A stretch of DNA of 64,000 bases from Myoxocephalus aenaeus (GCA_038501785.1 JBAMJR010000189.1:4548501-4612500); one strand, 5' to 3'; positions 1-11,810 are shown, numbered from the stretch's first letter. Numbers and translations: made by a program. The notes: generated by a model from the sequence alone, not told the origin.

Positions 1-69
1 TCCCCCAAATGGAGTTCTTCTCCCTATCCACTTCCACTGTTTACCCCACTGTCTTTTGAGCGTCATGCT

Positions 70-921
70 GTGACGGTTACTCATCCGGTCCGACTTAACA
101 TTGTTGTTCTCTACCGTCCACCCGGTTCCCTGGGAGATTTCTTGGAAGAATTAGACGTCCTCCTATCAAACTTCCCAGAAAACGGCCCCCCACTCATCCT
201 TCTGGGTGACTTCAACATCCAGACGGAGAAGTCATCTGACCTGTTACTCTTACTGTCTTCCTTTGCTTTTTCACTAAGTCCTTCCCCTCCTACCCACAAA
301 GCTGGCAATCACCTTGACTATATTTTTACCAGAAACTGCTCTACATCTGACCTCACTGTAACTCCACTTCATGTCTCTGACCACTTCTTCATCTCCTACT
401 CTCTCCCACTCTTGGGAACTGACAACCCTCCCACACCAACAGAATCCGCACCTGTGCGTCGCAACATTCGCACCCTCTCTCCCTCCTCTCTGGCCTCGTC
501 TGTTCTGTCAGCCCTCCCTTCAACTGACTCTTTCGCACTCATGCATCCTAACTCTGCCACAGACATTCTCCTCTCTACTCTGTCTTCCTCTCTCGATTCT
601 CTCTGTCCTCTTACAACACGAAAGGTCCGCGAGTCCTCTCTGGCTCCGTGGCTGTCTGACTCGGTGCGTGCCCAGAGAGCGACTATGCGAGCATCGGAAA
701 GGAAATGGCGTAAATCCAAACATGCCGACGACCTGCTCGCCTATCACTCCCTTCTCTCCTCTTTCTCTGCCTCTATCTCTACAGCCAAAAGCCTGTTCTA
801 CCAATCCAGGATTGAATCCTCTTTTTCTAACCCCCAAAAACTCTTCTCTATCTTCTCCAACCTCCTTGACCCCCTCCAGTCCCCCTCCTCCCTCCACCCT
901 TCTACCAAGCCACTTTGTTGA
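70..921 (+). pseudogene. LINE endonuclease domain fragment (L2-type)
   Basis: A 283-codon open frame. It shows the endonuclease motifs LLGDFNI at about residues 44-50, DYIFTR near 83-88 and SDHFFISYSL near 104-113, typical of the AP-endonuclease domain of L2/CR1 LINEs, which nicks the target DNA. The true start lies outside the window or has been lost. The frame ends before the reverse transcriptase begins, so it cannot produce a full ORF2 protein. Confidence 0.8.
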
Positions 922-1058
922 CTACTTTACAAAAAAGATAGATGACATACGCTCTTCATTTATTAATCCATCGTCTTCTACAACTACGCCTCCTTTAACT
1001 TCATCTTCTTCCCCTGTGCTTTCCTCTTTCACCCCCGTCTCCCAATCAAGTTCTTACC

Positions 1059-2532
1059 TTGGTAACCTCTGCCCGCCCAACCACTTGCCCCCTTGACCCC
1101 ATCCCATCTCCCATTCTCCAATCCATTGCTCCTGACCTTCTTCCCTTTCTCACCCATCTTATCAACACCTCCCTCTCAACTGGCTGTTTCCCTGACTCTC
1201 TGAAGGAGGCAAGAGTCAACCCTCTCCTGAAGAAACCCACTCTCAACCCGTCGGAAGTCAACAACTACAGACCTGTCTCTCTCCTCCCATTTCTTTCCAA
1301 AACTCTGGAGCGAGCTATCTTTAACCAAGTCTCCTCCTTTCTCCACCAGAACAACCTTCTGGACCCTCACCAGTCTGGATTCAAGGCAGGCCACTCAACA
1401 GATACTGCCCTCCTCGCTGTCTCTGAGCAGCTTCACACTGCTAGAGCAGCCTCTCTCTCCTCTGTCCTTATCCTTCTAGACCTTGCTGCTGCCTTTGACA
1501 CAGTGAACCACCAGATCCTCATCTCCTCCCTCCAGGACCTTGATATCTCAGGCACTGCGCTCTCCCTCTTCTCATCCTACCTCAACAACCGTACCTACTG
1601 GGTAACTTGGAGAGGATCTGTGTCTGAACCTTGTCCTCTCACTACTGGGGTCCCACAAGGCTCCGTCCTGGGTCCTCTTCTCTTCTCTCTGTACACCAAT
1701 TCTCTCGGCTCTGTCATACTCGCATGGCTTTTCCTACCACAGCTATGCCGATGACACCCAACTGATCCTCTCGTTTCCCCAGTCGGAGACACAGGTAGCG
1801 GCACGAGTCTCTGCCTGTCTGACTGACATCTCTCTGTGGATGTCCGCACACCACCTGAGAATTAACCCTGACAAAACGGATCTACTTTTCCTTCCAGGAA
1901 AGGGCTCGCCCACCAGCGACCTCACTATTACCTTCAACAACTCAGTGTTGGCACCGACCCCGACCGCCAGGAATCTCGGTGTTACACTCGACAGTCAACT
2001 CTCCCTGACTGCCAACATCACCGCAACAACACGTTCCTGTAGGTTCATGCTGTACAACATCAGGAGAATACGTCTCCTTCTCACCCAGAAGGCGGCACAG
2101 GTTCTCGTACAGGCTCTGATCATCTCGCGCCTTGACTACTGTAACTCCCTCCTGGCAGGTCTACCTGCTAGTGCCATCCGACCTCTGCAGCTCATCCAGA
2201 ATGCAGCAGCTCGACTGGTCTTTAACCTCCCGAAATTCACCCACACGACTCCGCTACTCCGCGACCTTCACTGGTTACCAGTGGTCGCCCGCATCCGCTT
2301 CAAAACATTGGTACTTGCGTACCGTGCTACGAACAGATCGGGTCCAGTCTACATCCAGGACATGGTAACACCGTACACCCCAGCTCGTTCACTCTGCTCG
2401 GCTTCTGCCAATCGGCTTGTAGCTCCGTCACTGGGAGCTAAACACTCAACAAAGTCACGACTGTTTGCGGTCCTGGTTCCTCAATGGTGGAACGAGCTCC
2501 CCATTGACATCAGGACAGCAGAAAGTCTCTAA
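1059..2532 (+). pseudogene. LINE reverse transcriptase, frameshifted (L2-type)
   Basis: Two overlapping-frame pieces, 1059-1754 and 1840-2532. Seen motifs are NNYRPVSLLPFLSKTLE, HQSGFKAGHSTDTALL, LLDLAAAFDTVNH, GVPQGSVLGPLLFSLY and SYADDTQL, then a thumb/C-terminal region with INPDKTDLLFLPG and SRLDYCNSLLAGLP. These are the standard order of reverse-transcriptase blocks in CR1/L2-clade LINEs. A frameshift separates the VPQGS and YADD blocks and a stop ends the frame at 2532, so it is a dead copy. Confidence 0.88.
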
Positions 2533-2785
2533 ATTTTCTGTCGCAAACTAAAAACACATCTTTTTCGACTACACCTTGAATAAGGAAGGTAGCACCATAG
2601 TAGCACTTTAGTAGCATTTAGATGGCACTTACTGATAGCACTTTGTAACTTAACTTTATTGAAAATTGTACTTTCTTAATTCTTGTTGTTCTGAGTTTGT
2701 ACTCATGGTGGAATTGCACTTATTGTAAGTCGCTTTGGATAAAAGCGTCAGCTAAATGAAATGTAATGTAATGTAATGTAATGTG

Positions 2786-3371
2786 CAGGTAAAGAAGAGA
2801 AAGGTGATGAAGAGGAAGGTGAGTCGACTGAAGTCCTCATGGTGATTCCAGTGAGCTGTGATACATCAGACAGCTGTTTTGAATCCATCCCGATGGAATA
2901 AACCATGAATGATTTTTACTTTATGAAAACTCCTATTGGTGATTCATGCACATTAGAAGATGATCGAAAACTACTGATGCTCGGTTCTGCAGTTCTTTAA
3001 TCTTACAGACGATGACAATTTCATCAGCTATTGTCCGGTCTCTTATTAATATATATCTGTTATAATTGATCTTTGCTTACAGTTATCGACACCAGTACAA
3101 GTACACATAACACTACTGCTTGTACTGGTGTACTGGTCTAGATGTTGTTTACTGTTTGCAGATGTTTCAACCTCCTCTCTGGTCTGGTCTGACTGGACTG
3201 ACTCACCTCCTGGGGGCTTCACAGAGGACCTGGTCTGTCTGCACAGTGAGGGACATCGGGGGTCTGGAAGTGGAGCGACATAGTTCAGGTCTCTGGGGGG
3301 GTCCGGATGTCTCATTCTGTGGTTTGATCCAATGGGAACAGCAGGGCCATCTGCAGCAGGTGGACAGGTGG
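2786..3371. other. Unassigned spacer between the L2 tail and the composite hAT
   Basis: Short open frames run both ways here (for example 3046-3315), but none shows a recognisable domain, splice structure or codon bias. I see no gene. Confidence 0.4.
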
Positions 3372-3509
3372 CTGTAAACCAGTGGTTCTCAACTGGTCTG
3401 GCTACTACTCTAGTAGTGTAGTAATTAATAGTGAGGTCATAGTAGTGTAGTAGTGAGTAGTGAGGTCATAGTAGTGTAGTAGTGAGTAGAGCGGTCATAG
3501 TAGTGTAGG

Positions 3510-3905
3510 TCATCAGAATCAGAATCAGAATCAGCTTTAACGGCCATGTAAATTTGCACATAAATGGAATTTGACTCCGGTTTTCACTTGCTCTTCGTTC
3601 TTTTCTTTTTTTTCACACACAATATACAAGATAAATATAAAAAATATAAAAAGGACATTAAAGACAGTAGTAAAACCAAAAAAAAGTGCAGATAGTGCAG
3701 ATGAAGAGTCTGTTTAACTGTTCATCAGAGTGACGGCCAGTGGGAAGAAGCTGTTTCTGTGTCTGGTGGTTTTGGCGTACAGTGCTCTGTAGCGCCTTCC
3801 AGAGGGGAGGAGTTGGAACAGCTTGTGTCCAGGGTGTGAGGGGTCTGTGGTGATCTTTACAGCCCGCTTCCTGACTCTGGTGGTGTGCAAGTCCAGGATG
3901 GAGGG
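3510..3905. repeat. Dispersed teleost repeat fragment (retroelement-like)
   Basis: It begins with CAGAATCAGAATCAGAATCAG and passes through an A-rich centre to a GC-rich stretch (about 3720-3900). It has the look of a retroelement 3' region and encodes no convincing protein. A related start is seen near 48930. The family name is not certain. Confidence 0.5.
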
Positions 3906-3906
3906 C

Positions 3907-4337
3907 TATGAAGTTAGATTTGTGTCTTTATTCCGCAAGCAAAGAAACATGTTTTGAGAGCAAATTTCTGGTTTGTAACTAGAATTTCTGCCTACAAAAA
4001 TGTGCTCTCAAAATAAAAACCTTTGCTCTCAAAATAAAAAAAATTGCTCTTAAAAAAAATAACTACGCTCTCAAAATAAAAACCTACGCTCTCAAAATAA
4101 AAACCTTTGCTCTCAAAATAAAAAAAATTGCTCTTAAAAAAAATAACTACGCTCTCAAAATAAAAACCTACGTTCTCAAAATAAAAACATGCGCTCTCAA
4201 AAAAAAAAACTGCGCTGGAAAAAAAAAACTGCGCGCTCGAAAAAAAAATCTGTGCACTCGAAAAAAAAACCTGTGCGCTCGAAAAAAAACCTGCGCGCTC
4301 AATCCCAAAAGTTACGATTTGAGTTTTGGACGTAGTA
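3907..4337 (+). repeat. Extra partial copy of the long-inverted-repeat end
   Basis: It starts TATGAAGTTAGATTTGTGTC at 3908, as does the true left arm at 4341. It continues with about a dozen degenerate units of the form GCTCTCAAAATAAAAACC, drifting to GCGCTCGAAAAAAAA. The left terminus of the enclosed DNA element is therefore present twice in direct orientation. Confidence 0.7.
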
Positions 4338-5460
4338 GGCGTATGAAGTTAGATTTGTGTCTTTATTCCGCAAGCAAAAAAAAATGTTTTGAGAGCAAAT
4401 TTCTGGTTTGTAACTAGAATTTCTGTCTACAATTGAAAAATATTTGCTCTCAAAATAAAAACCTACACTCTCAAAATAAAAAACCTGTGCGCTCAAAAAA
4501 AAAAACCTGTGCGCTCAATCCCAAAAGTTACGAGTTGAGTTTTGGACGTAGTGGGCGGGGCATACGCTGCTGAATGAGCGAGGAGTTTCTATTGGTGGGC
4601 TCGACTGGGCTCTTGGCACACACACACACACACACACTAACGGGAGGTTACGTGAGGAGGACACAGAGGTAAGTTGACATTATATTGCTCTGCTCGTCAA
4701 CATTATTTTAAATGTAGCAGCACTTCTCTTTGTTTTCATGTTGTTAATGTCGTGGAGTCTCTTTTTTTAAAGAACGACATGGAGGCTGCTGTGTTGACAT
4801 GCAGCCCCACGTTCTGCCTGCATGTAACGTTAGCCCCCAGTGAGCTAACGTTACATGCATCTGATGCATGACTACGTTAGCTAAGGTTAGCTACGCACGT
4901 ATGATACAATTTAAAATAAACCCTATGAGTTTGGTTTTCTCCGACCGGGGAAGGTACGGTTGATGAGGTTACAACCATGTTACTGTCTTGTATTAAACTG
5001 GATGAAGATAAGCTGAAGTTGAATGATCCATTACATCCTTAAAACTCGTTAGCTAAAGAAAGCAGCAGCATTTAACATCACATTTTTTAAGTAACTACAT
5101 AGACAACTTATGTTAGCTTAGTTAGTGATATCATGTAGTGAAGGTGAGGCACAAGTTATTCATAATTTTCTTGGTGTTTTTGATGAAATAATTACACAAA
5201 CAGTACATTGATACTGTCATGGTAATAAGTACTTTTTTTATGTCAGAATGGAAACCAACAACAAACACCTCAGGTAATTGCTTAATTAATTCTGCAGGAG
5301 GTAGTGTGTATTATAGAACAAAGACATGCAATTTAAAGTATGGTATTCATTAATGTGTTATATCACTCTGACCTAAATTAACAAATATTAACATTAGATC
5401 GTCTACACTAGTATGTGAACAAAACGAGGCAATGGCTATAATTGTAATTAATGTATGTGT

Positions 5461-5600
5461 TTGGTCCATCTCAGATCCTGCAAGCAGAACACTTGCAAGA
5501 AGAGGAACCTGATGGTGCTGATCCAGAGCATGGGGTCATGGGGTCACTGTATGCCCCTTGTCAGCTGAAGGTCTTCCTGCAGTGCAGCAAGTAAACCCCA
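5461..5600 (+). other. Exon-like remnant inside the long-inverted-repeat element
   Basis: TCTCAGATCCTGCAAGCAG starts an open stretch with coding-like composition. It is followed by an AATAAA-type signal near 5747. No family is recognised; it may be the last exon of the element's lost gene. Confidence 0.25.
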
Positions 5601-6109
5601 CCGTCGATTCCTCTTCTTTTGGACGGGACGTCTATATGCATGTCCTTCAACAGACCTCATTTTTTGGATGAAGTTTCCCATTGATAAACTTGATGCAAAT
5701 CTAATGTCCTTATTCTAAAACAAGTATGCACTTTTAAATAATTACAAATAAAGCACAGTAAATAAATACTTATGTGTGTTTATTTTGCTCACTAACATTA
5801 TAACAAGATGGCATAAATAGCTGCAGTATAAAATTATTCTGGAACATTGTGTTTGTTTTGTTTGCCGATCTTCCATAAGCAGATGTCTGTGAGCTTGACC
5901 ATCATCCACTGCATGATCAGGATGCAGTCAAAGCCTCCTGCCGTGTTGCCATCAGGTTGTGCATCTTGAAGAGAAATACAAAGTGTAGACCAGAATAAAT
6001 CTCCAGTCATTTTATATGCAAACAGTTAAATATAATGCTCATTAAGATTAATTAAGATCATTTGTTGACAGCTTTTTAAGATGATATATTAAACATAAAA
6101 GGTTACTTG

Positions 6110-7962
6110 TTCCTAAATTTTTTTAAAAAAAGTTTATTTTATATAGCCCAACATCACAAATACAAGTTTGCCTCGGAGGGCTTTACAATCTGTACACATA
6201 ACATCCCTGTCCCGGGACCTCACATCGGATCAGGAAAAACTCCCCTAGAAAGATAGTAAAAACCCTTTCACAGGGAAAAAAAGGGAAGAAACCTGAGGGA
6301 GAGCAACAGAGGAGGATCCCTCTCCCCGGATGGACAGAAGCAATAGATGTCATGTGGCCAGAATGAATAGCGTAGTTACAGCACATTCAATGAATATGAC
6401 AGAAATTATTCATATAATGAGTATTAGGCATGGTCCATGATCCTGATAATCCATGAAGCAGAAGGCGGTAGAGAGGAGGGGGGCATCAGAAGGGCCATGG
6501 CAGCAGGTAGGACCGGTTCCAGGCCGGTTCCATCAGCAGGGCCATGGCAGCAGGCAGGACCGGTTCCAGGCAGCCATGGATCCATGGCAGGAGGGGTGGG
6601 TGGGGGGCGGCAGGACCCGGGGCAGGACCCGGGGCAGGACCGGTTCCAGGCAGCCATGAATCCATGGAAAAAGAAAGTAGAGTTAGTAATGTGCATTGAA
6701 GAGACAATAGTTTATCCAGATGGAGAGAAAGAAGAGGAGAGGAGGAGTGAAAGAGGAAGAGAAGAGGAGCGAAAGAGGAAGAGAAGAGGATCTCAGTGTA
6801 TCCTAAGATGTCCCCCAGCAGTCTAGGCCTATAGCAGCATATCTAGGGGCTGGACCAGGGCAAACCTGAGCCAGCCGTAACTAATAGCCTGAAACAGCCC
6901 TAAGTATAAGCGCTATCAAAGAGGAAAGTCTTAAGTCTACTCTTAAATGAGGTGACTGTGTCTGCCCCCCGGACTGAAAGTGGAAGCTGATTCCACAGAA
7001 GAGGAGCACGATAACTGAAAGCTCTAGCCCCCAACCTACTTTTTAAGACTCTGGGAACCACAAGTAACCCTGCGTTCAGTGAGCGTAACGCTCTGGTGGG
7101 GTAATATGGCACTATAAGCTCTTTAAGATATGATGGTGCATCACCAGCTAAGGCTTTATAGGTGAGGAGGAGGATTTTAAATATGATTCTCGATCTTACA
7201 GGAAGCCAGTGGAGAGCAGCTAATACAGGAGTAATGTGATCTCTCTTCCGAGTCCTTGTTAGTACACGAGCTGCAGCATTCTGGATCAGCTGGAGAGACC
7301 CAAGGGACTTTCCGGAGCAGCCTGATAATACGGAGTTACAGTAATCCAGTCTTGAAGTAACAAATGCGTGGATCAATGTTTCTGCATCACTTTGAGACAG
7401 GATGTGCCGGATCTTTGAGATGTTCCGTAGGTGAAAAAAGGCAGTCCTTGAGATCTGTTTCACGTGGGAGCCAAAGGATAGGTCCTGGTCAAAAATAACT
7501 CCGAGATTCCTTACGGTGGTGGTGGATGCCAGAGCGATGCCATCCAGGGAAACCATATCGTCAGATAGTTGATTTCTGAGGTGTTCTGGGCCGAGTAGAA
7601 TAACTTCAGTCTTGTCAGAGTTCAGCAACAGGAAGTTGCAGGTCATCCAGGTTTTGATGTCTCTAAGACACGCTTGAAGTTTAGTGACCTGGTGGATTTC
7701 ATCTGGCTTGATTGACAGATATAGTTGAGTATCATCGGCATAACAGTGAAAGTTTATGGAGTGTTTTCTGATAATATTGCCTAAGGGAAGCATATATAAG
7801 GTGAATAAAATTGGTCCAAGCACAGAACCTTGTGGAACTCCATGACGAACGGCGGTGGTCATCGAGGCCTCATCGTTTACAAATACAAACTGAGATCTAT
7901 CTGATAAATACGACTTAAACCAGCTTAATGCTGTACCTTTAATACCAATCGACTGGTCTAAT
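6110..7962 (-). mobile_element. Rex1/Babar-like LINE, 5'-truncated
   Basis: Minus orientation. The 3' UTR occupies about 6125-6890 and contains TATAGCCCAACATCACAAAT, which recurs at every Rex1 tail in this window. The reverse-transcriptase C-terminal part is 6900-7862. The copy stops abruptly at about 7962 (TTTAATACCAATCGACTGGT), whereas the longer copy at 50546-55190 continues, so it is 5'-truncated. It sits inside the long-inverted-repeat element and is younger than it. Confidence 0.85.
6900..7862 (-). pseudogene. Rex1-like reverse transcriptase, C-terminal part
   Basis: A 320-codon open frame starting within the palm domain. It has VPQGSVLGPILFTLYMLPL, then CYADDTQLYLSI (catalytic YADD), NSDKTEVILLGP, TSRLDYCNSVLSG and the terminal PLSVRGADTVTSFKSRLKTF. 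The order matches CR1/Rex1-clade reverse transcriptases. The endonuclease and N-terminal reverse transcriptase are absent through truncation, so it is non-autonomous although the remaining frame is intact. Confidence 0.85.
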
Positions 7963-8291
7963 CATGATGTATTCCTCCTCTTTTGATTGTATTAGCAGGT
8001 ACAATAAACATAAAATATATTTCAATTTAAGTACAGTAATTACGAACCTGCTGCTTTTTCAAAGTTGGCTTTTCGTAGACTGGAGAATTAGATTAAAATT
8101 GGCCTTAACCAGATAACTTTCTAAAAAGCTTAAATAAAGGCATGATTAATGTTATATGACAGTTGCGTAATTGTACTGCTGCCATCATGGTAAAAACCAG
8201 ATTAATGACACATTTGACTGGCTCATTGACAGTGCATGCCTGTCTACCTGGCAATTTTAGTTTGCACAGAAGATATCTCCATAACCTGCCT

Positions 8292-8371
8292 TCGTCCCTG
8301 GGGTTTCTCAGGTATGGCACTTGAAATCAGGGACAGGAGTTGTCGTGCAGCCGCCGTGGCTTCATGTGCAT
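8292..8371 (-). other. Exon-like remnant, minus strand, inside the long-inverted-repeat element
   Basis: Read on the minus strand, CCCTTTTCCAG is a good acceptor and is followed by about 26 open codons beginning YDAHEATAAARQLL and ending GRRQ at a GT. The composition is protein-like and Ala-rich. It may be an exon of the element's own gene. No homolog is recognised. Confidence 0.25.
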
Positions 8372-9308
8372 CATACTGGAAAAGGGATTTTAGATGTATG
8401 AACACGCTAAAAGGACGTTACAGTGTAATGCATTACTGTCACACAGGCTGTATCGAAACAAATTAAGCAATTACCTGAGGTGTTTGTTGTTGGTTTCCAT
8501 TCTGACATTAAAAGAAAAAAGTACGTATTACCATGACAGTATCAATGTACTGTTTATTTTAAATTGTATCATACGTGCGTAGCTAACCTTAGCTAACGTA
8601 GTCATGCATCAGATGCATGTAACGTTAGCTCACTGGGGGCTAACGTTACATGCAGGCAGAACGTGGGGCTTCATGTCAACACAGCAGCATCCATGTCGTT
8701 CTTTAAAGAAAGGCTCCACGACATTAACAACATGAAAACAAAGAGAAGTGCTGCTACATTTAAAATAATGTTGACGAACAGAGCAATATAATGTCAACTT
8801 ACCTCTGTGTCCTCCTCACGTAACCTCCTGTTAGTGTGTGTGTGTGCCAAGAGCCCAGTCGAGCCCACCAATAGAAACTCCTCGCTCATTCAGCAGCGTA
8901 TGCCCCGCCCACTACGTCCAAAACTCAACTCGTAACTTTTGGGATTGAGCGCACAGGTTTTTTTTTGAGCGCACAGGTTGTTTTTTTTAGCGCGCATGTT
9001 TTTATTTTGAGAGTGTAGGTTTTTATTTTGAAAGCAAATATTTTTCAATTGTAGACAGAAATTCTAGTTACAAACCAGAAATTTGCTCTCAACATTTTTT
9101 TTTTTGCTTGCGGAATAAAGACACAAATCTAACTTCATACGAATGCAGCGTGTGAACAGACGGCACTCCACTGCATACAAAAATAACCTTCAAAATAAAA
9201 GCACAGGATTTTTTCTTAACATTTTTCTTAGCCCATGCAAAGACCCACTGAAAACGGGTTGGCAACCCAGTTTTCGGTCCCCACCAGTTGAGAATCACTG
9301 CTGTAAAC

Positions 9309-9840
9309 ACTGCAGTCAGACTCGGCCATATTGGATCTATCGGTTGGGAAAAGAAACAACCAGAAAAGGTCCAGTCAGTTTGCTTATGACTGAAGTCAGA
9401 ATAACTGGTTCCCATTAAGTTCCAGTTACCGAATGAATATGCTCTGCATGGAAACAGCAGCCGGTTATTTAAAGTTTGGCTCAACCTGCTGGTGAATGTG
9501 AGCTCAGTGAATGGAAGTTATGGAGGTCAGTGGTGTTTCTTTCTCGGTCCTCAAGCCAAAGTATTCAAACTCCCTCAGAGCTGCAGTGTTTATGATCATA
9601 GCTTCTACTTTAAACTATAAATATACATTTGACCCTTTAATTATTTGCTCCTCCACCATAAATCCACCTACAACTTCATAACATTATTTAAGATAATAGA
9701 ATAGAATAAACACAAAAGTATGACACACCATCAAATAATAATTTTCACAATAAAAAACACAATGTAACGCAAAAAAACTCTTAACATTGGAAGACATAAG
9801 TCAACATAACAAAGACACAATGACATTACATAATAAAGTA
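9309..9840. other. Unassigned AT-rich spacer
   Basis: Low-complexity AT-rich sequence after the hAT right end. A minus-strand open frame (9089-9484) crosses the transposon boundary, so it is not a gene. I see no conserved feature. Confidence 0.4.
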
Positions 9841-9857
9841 ATATATATTATATATAT

Positions 9858-10031
9858 AGAGAGAGAGAGCGACAGACAGACAGAGAAGAGGGAGAGAGAG
9901 ACAGAGAGAGAAATTGAGAGACCAGAGAGAGACAGGGAGAGAGCGACAGAGAGAGAGAGGGAGAGAATGAGAGACAGAGAGAGACAGAGAGAGAGACAGA
10001 GAGACAGAGAGAGAGATTGAGAGACAGAGAG
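9858..10031 (+). repeat. Degenerate GAGA/GACAGA purine tract
   Basis: About 175 bases made almost wholly of GAGA and GACAGA words, preceded by a short TATA run. Open frames across it are translations of the repeat. Confidence 0.85.
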
Positions 10032-10189
10032 ATTTTTTAGTTTATCAAAAACACTATTTACACACTTTTTCCAATTTCTACAAATAAAGTGCTAATGTTT
10101 TTTGTTTAAAAAAACACACACACATAACTTATCTGATAAAAACCCCAATTCCTCGTCAACAACAGAACAAAGGATGATTAAAATTCAAT

Positions 10190-11013
10190 TAAATTCAGTT
10201 TATTTTATATAGCCCAACATCACAAATACAAGTTTGCCTCGGAGGGCTTTACAATCTGTGCACATAACATCCTGTCCTTGGACCTCACATCGGATCAGGA
10301 AAAACTCCCCCAAATAAAGATAGTAAAAACCCTTTCACAGGGAAAAAAGGGAAGAAACCTGAGGGAGAGCAACAGAGGAGGATCCCTCTCCCCGGATGGA
10401 CAGAAGCAATAAATGTCATGTGACCAGAATGAATAACGTAACGGAGTTACAGCACATTCAATGAATATGACAGAAATTAATTATATAATGAGTGGTATGC
10501 ATGGTCCATGATCCATGAAGCAGAAGGATTAGAGAGGAGGGGGGCAGCAGGCAGGACCGGTTCCAGGCAGCCACGATCCATGGAAACTTGAGGCGAGGAA
10601 GCACTGAGGCTCCAGGAAAAAGTTAGTAATGTGCATTGAAGAGACAATGATTCATCCAGAAGGAGAGAAAGAAGAGGAGAAGAGGAGCAAAAGAAGAAGA
10701 GGAGAAGAGGAGCTCAGTGTATCCTAAAATGTCCCCCAGCAGTCTAGGCCTAAAGCAGCATATCTAGGGGCTGGACCAGGGCAAACCTGAGCCGGCCCTA
10801 ACTATAAGCGCTATCAAAGAGGAAAGTCTTAAGTCTACTCTTAAATGAGGTGACCATGTCTGCCCCCCGGACTGAAAGTGGAAGCTGATTCCACAGAAGA
10901 GGAGCCCGATAACTGAAAGCTCTAGCCCCCAACCTACTTTTTAAGACTCTGGGAACCACAAGTAACCCTGCATTCAGTGAGCGCAACGCTCTAGTGGGGT
11001 AATATTCATTCAC
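10190..11013 (-). mobile_element. Rex1 3' end fragment (minus)
   Basis: It carries the Rex1 tail starting near 10197, the 3' UTR, and the last 71 reverse-transcriptase codons (10798-11013, ending FKSRLKTFLFDSAYS). It is cut at 11013 where an oppositely oriented tail follows. Confidence 0.8.
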
Positions 11014-11272
11014 TCCGTTACTTTATTCATTCTGGTCACATGACATCTATTGCTTCTGTCCATCTGGGGAGAGGGATCCTCCTCTGTTGCTCTCCTGAAG
11101 GTTTCTTCCCTTTTTTCCCTGTGAAAGGGTTTTTACTATCTTTATTTGGGGGAGTTTTTCCTGATCCGATGTGAGGTCCCGGGACAGGGATGTTATGTGT
11201 ACAGATTGTAAAGCCCTCCGAGGCAAATTTGTATTTGTTATGTTGGGCTATATAAAATGAACTGAATTGAAT
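11014..11272 (+). mobile_element. Rex1 3' UTR fragment (plus), inverted against the preceding copy
   Basis: It runs from CCGTTACTTTATTCATTCTGG to TTGGGCTATATAAAATGAAC and then a GAATTGAA end. It is the reverse complement of 10197-10450, so the pair forms a large palindrome with the reverse-transcriptase stub in the loop. Confidence 0.8.
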
Positions 11273-11279
11273 ATTATCA

Positions 11280-11810
11280 GGGGGTCCTGAGCCACCGTGG
11301 GCTCGAGAACTTTCATCAGGGAGTGTGAGCCAACTGAGAAGCTTTGTCGTGTTGGGTTAGCGAGACGTACACAGGGTCACATTGACCCAAGGACAACGGG
11401 AGGGCTGGCGAGATACACACAGGGTCGCTCTGACCCGAGGACACGGGAGGATGTGGAAATCGTGTCGACCCGAGGACAACGGGAAGGACATCTAGACATA
11501 CACGTGGGTCAGAGTGAACCGGGCTCGAGATGTCTCAATGTGGTGGCCACCTCGGGCTCGAACACCCGACACACATCAGAGTCAAAACGTATTTCTGAAA
11601 GTAAAGTCAACGACGATATAACCTCCACACTTACCACCTACATGATGGGAATGAGATCGAGGTCGTTGACTTATCTGGGCGTCCTGAACCACCGTGGTCT
11701 CGAGAACTTTCATTGAGGTGTCTCTCATTGCGACCCGACTACAACGGGAGGGTTCGGAGGTGACATACGGCGAGGTACAAGCTTGTGGGCGGGGTGGTGG
11801 GAGGCCATAT
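11280..11810 (+). repeat. Degenerate tandem-like repeat region
   Basis: Imperfect units contain GACCCGAGGACAACGGGAGG and ACACAGGGTC. The flanking word CACCGTGG-CTCGAGAACTTTCAT occurs at about 11294 and again at about 11689. A 139-codon open frame (11297-11716) is a translation of these units and has no domain signal. Confidence 0.5.

Larger units (their letters stand above)
1..2785 (+). mobile_element. L2/Maui-type non-LTR retrotransposon (LINE), decayed, cut by the left window edge
   Basis: One LINE in plus orientation, read in pieces. 70-921 encodes an AP-endonuclease C-terminal half, 1059-1754 the front of the reverse transcriptase, and 1840-2532 the rest. The YADD catalytic motif lies at about 1743-1757, in a different frame from the preceding ORF, so there is a frameshift between 1690 and 1745. 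A second frame break lies near 910-1059. The 3' end has the typical fish L2 tail: a TCGCTTTGGATAAAAGCGTC stem-like segment near 2731 followed by about five ATGTA repeats ending near 2785. The element is inactive. A similar element lies inverted at 39507-40590. Confidence 0.88.
4338..9141. mobile_element. DNA element with about 0.6-1 kb terminal inverted repeats, interrupted by Rex1
   Basis: The left arm (4338 to about 5290) and right arm (about 8463-9141) are inverted copies. Both carry the terminal CGTATGAAGTTAGATTTGTG, the GCTCTCAAAATAAAAACC units, a GGGCGGGGCATACGCTGCTG block (4555; 8893 inverted), a CA tract and the ATGGAAACCAACAACAAAC block (5249; 8485 inverted). The left arm has about 270 bases (4921-5190) missing from the right. 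No transposase is readable. Interior exon-like pieces and a Rex1 LINE (6110-7962) separate the arms. The superfamily is unresolved. Confidence 0.7.
3380..9300. mobile_element. Composite hAT insertion with perfect 8-bp target-site duplication
   Basis: The left end starts CAGTGGTTCTCAACTGGT at 3380 and the right end reads ACCAGTTGAGAATCACTG up to 9300, so the termini are inverted repeats. The 8-bp word CTGTAAAC occurs directly before (3372-3379) and after (9301-9308), the signature of hAT transposition. The interior is not hAT transposase. It holds a TAGTAGTGAGG minisatellite fragment (about 3405-3510), a dispersed-repeat fragment (3510-3905), a long-inverted-repeat element (4338-9141) and a Rex1 LINE (6110-7962). 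The same termini occur at 41319-42247 and, partly, near 16970. Confidence 0.82.

Noticed and set aside
11297..11716. 139-residue protein-coding gene
   Set aside because: The frame follows degenerate repeat units and has no domain, splice or promoter context.
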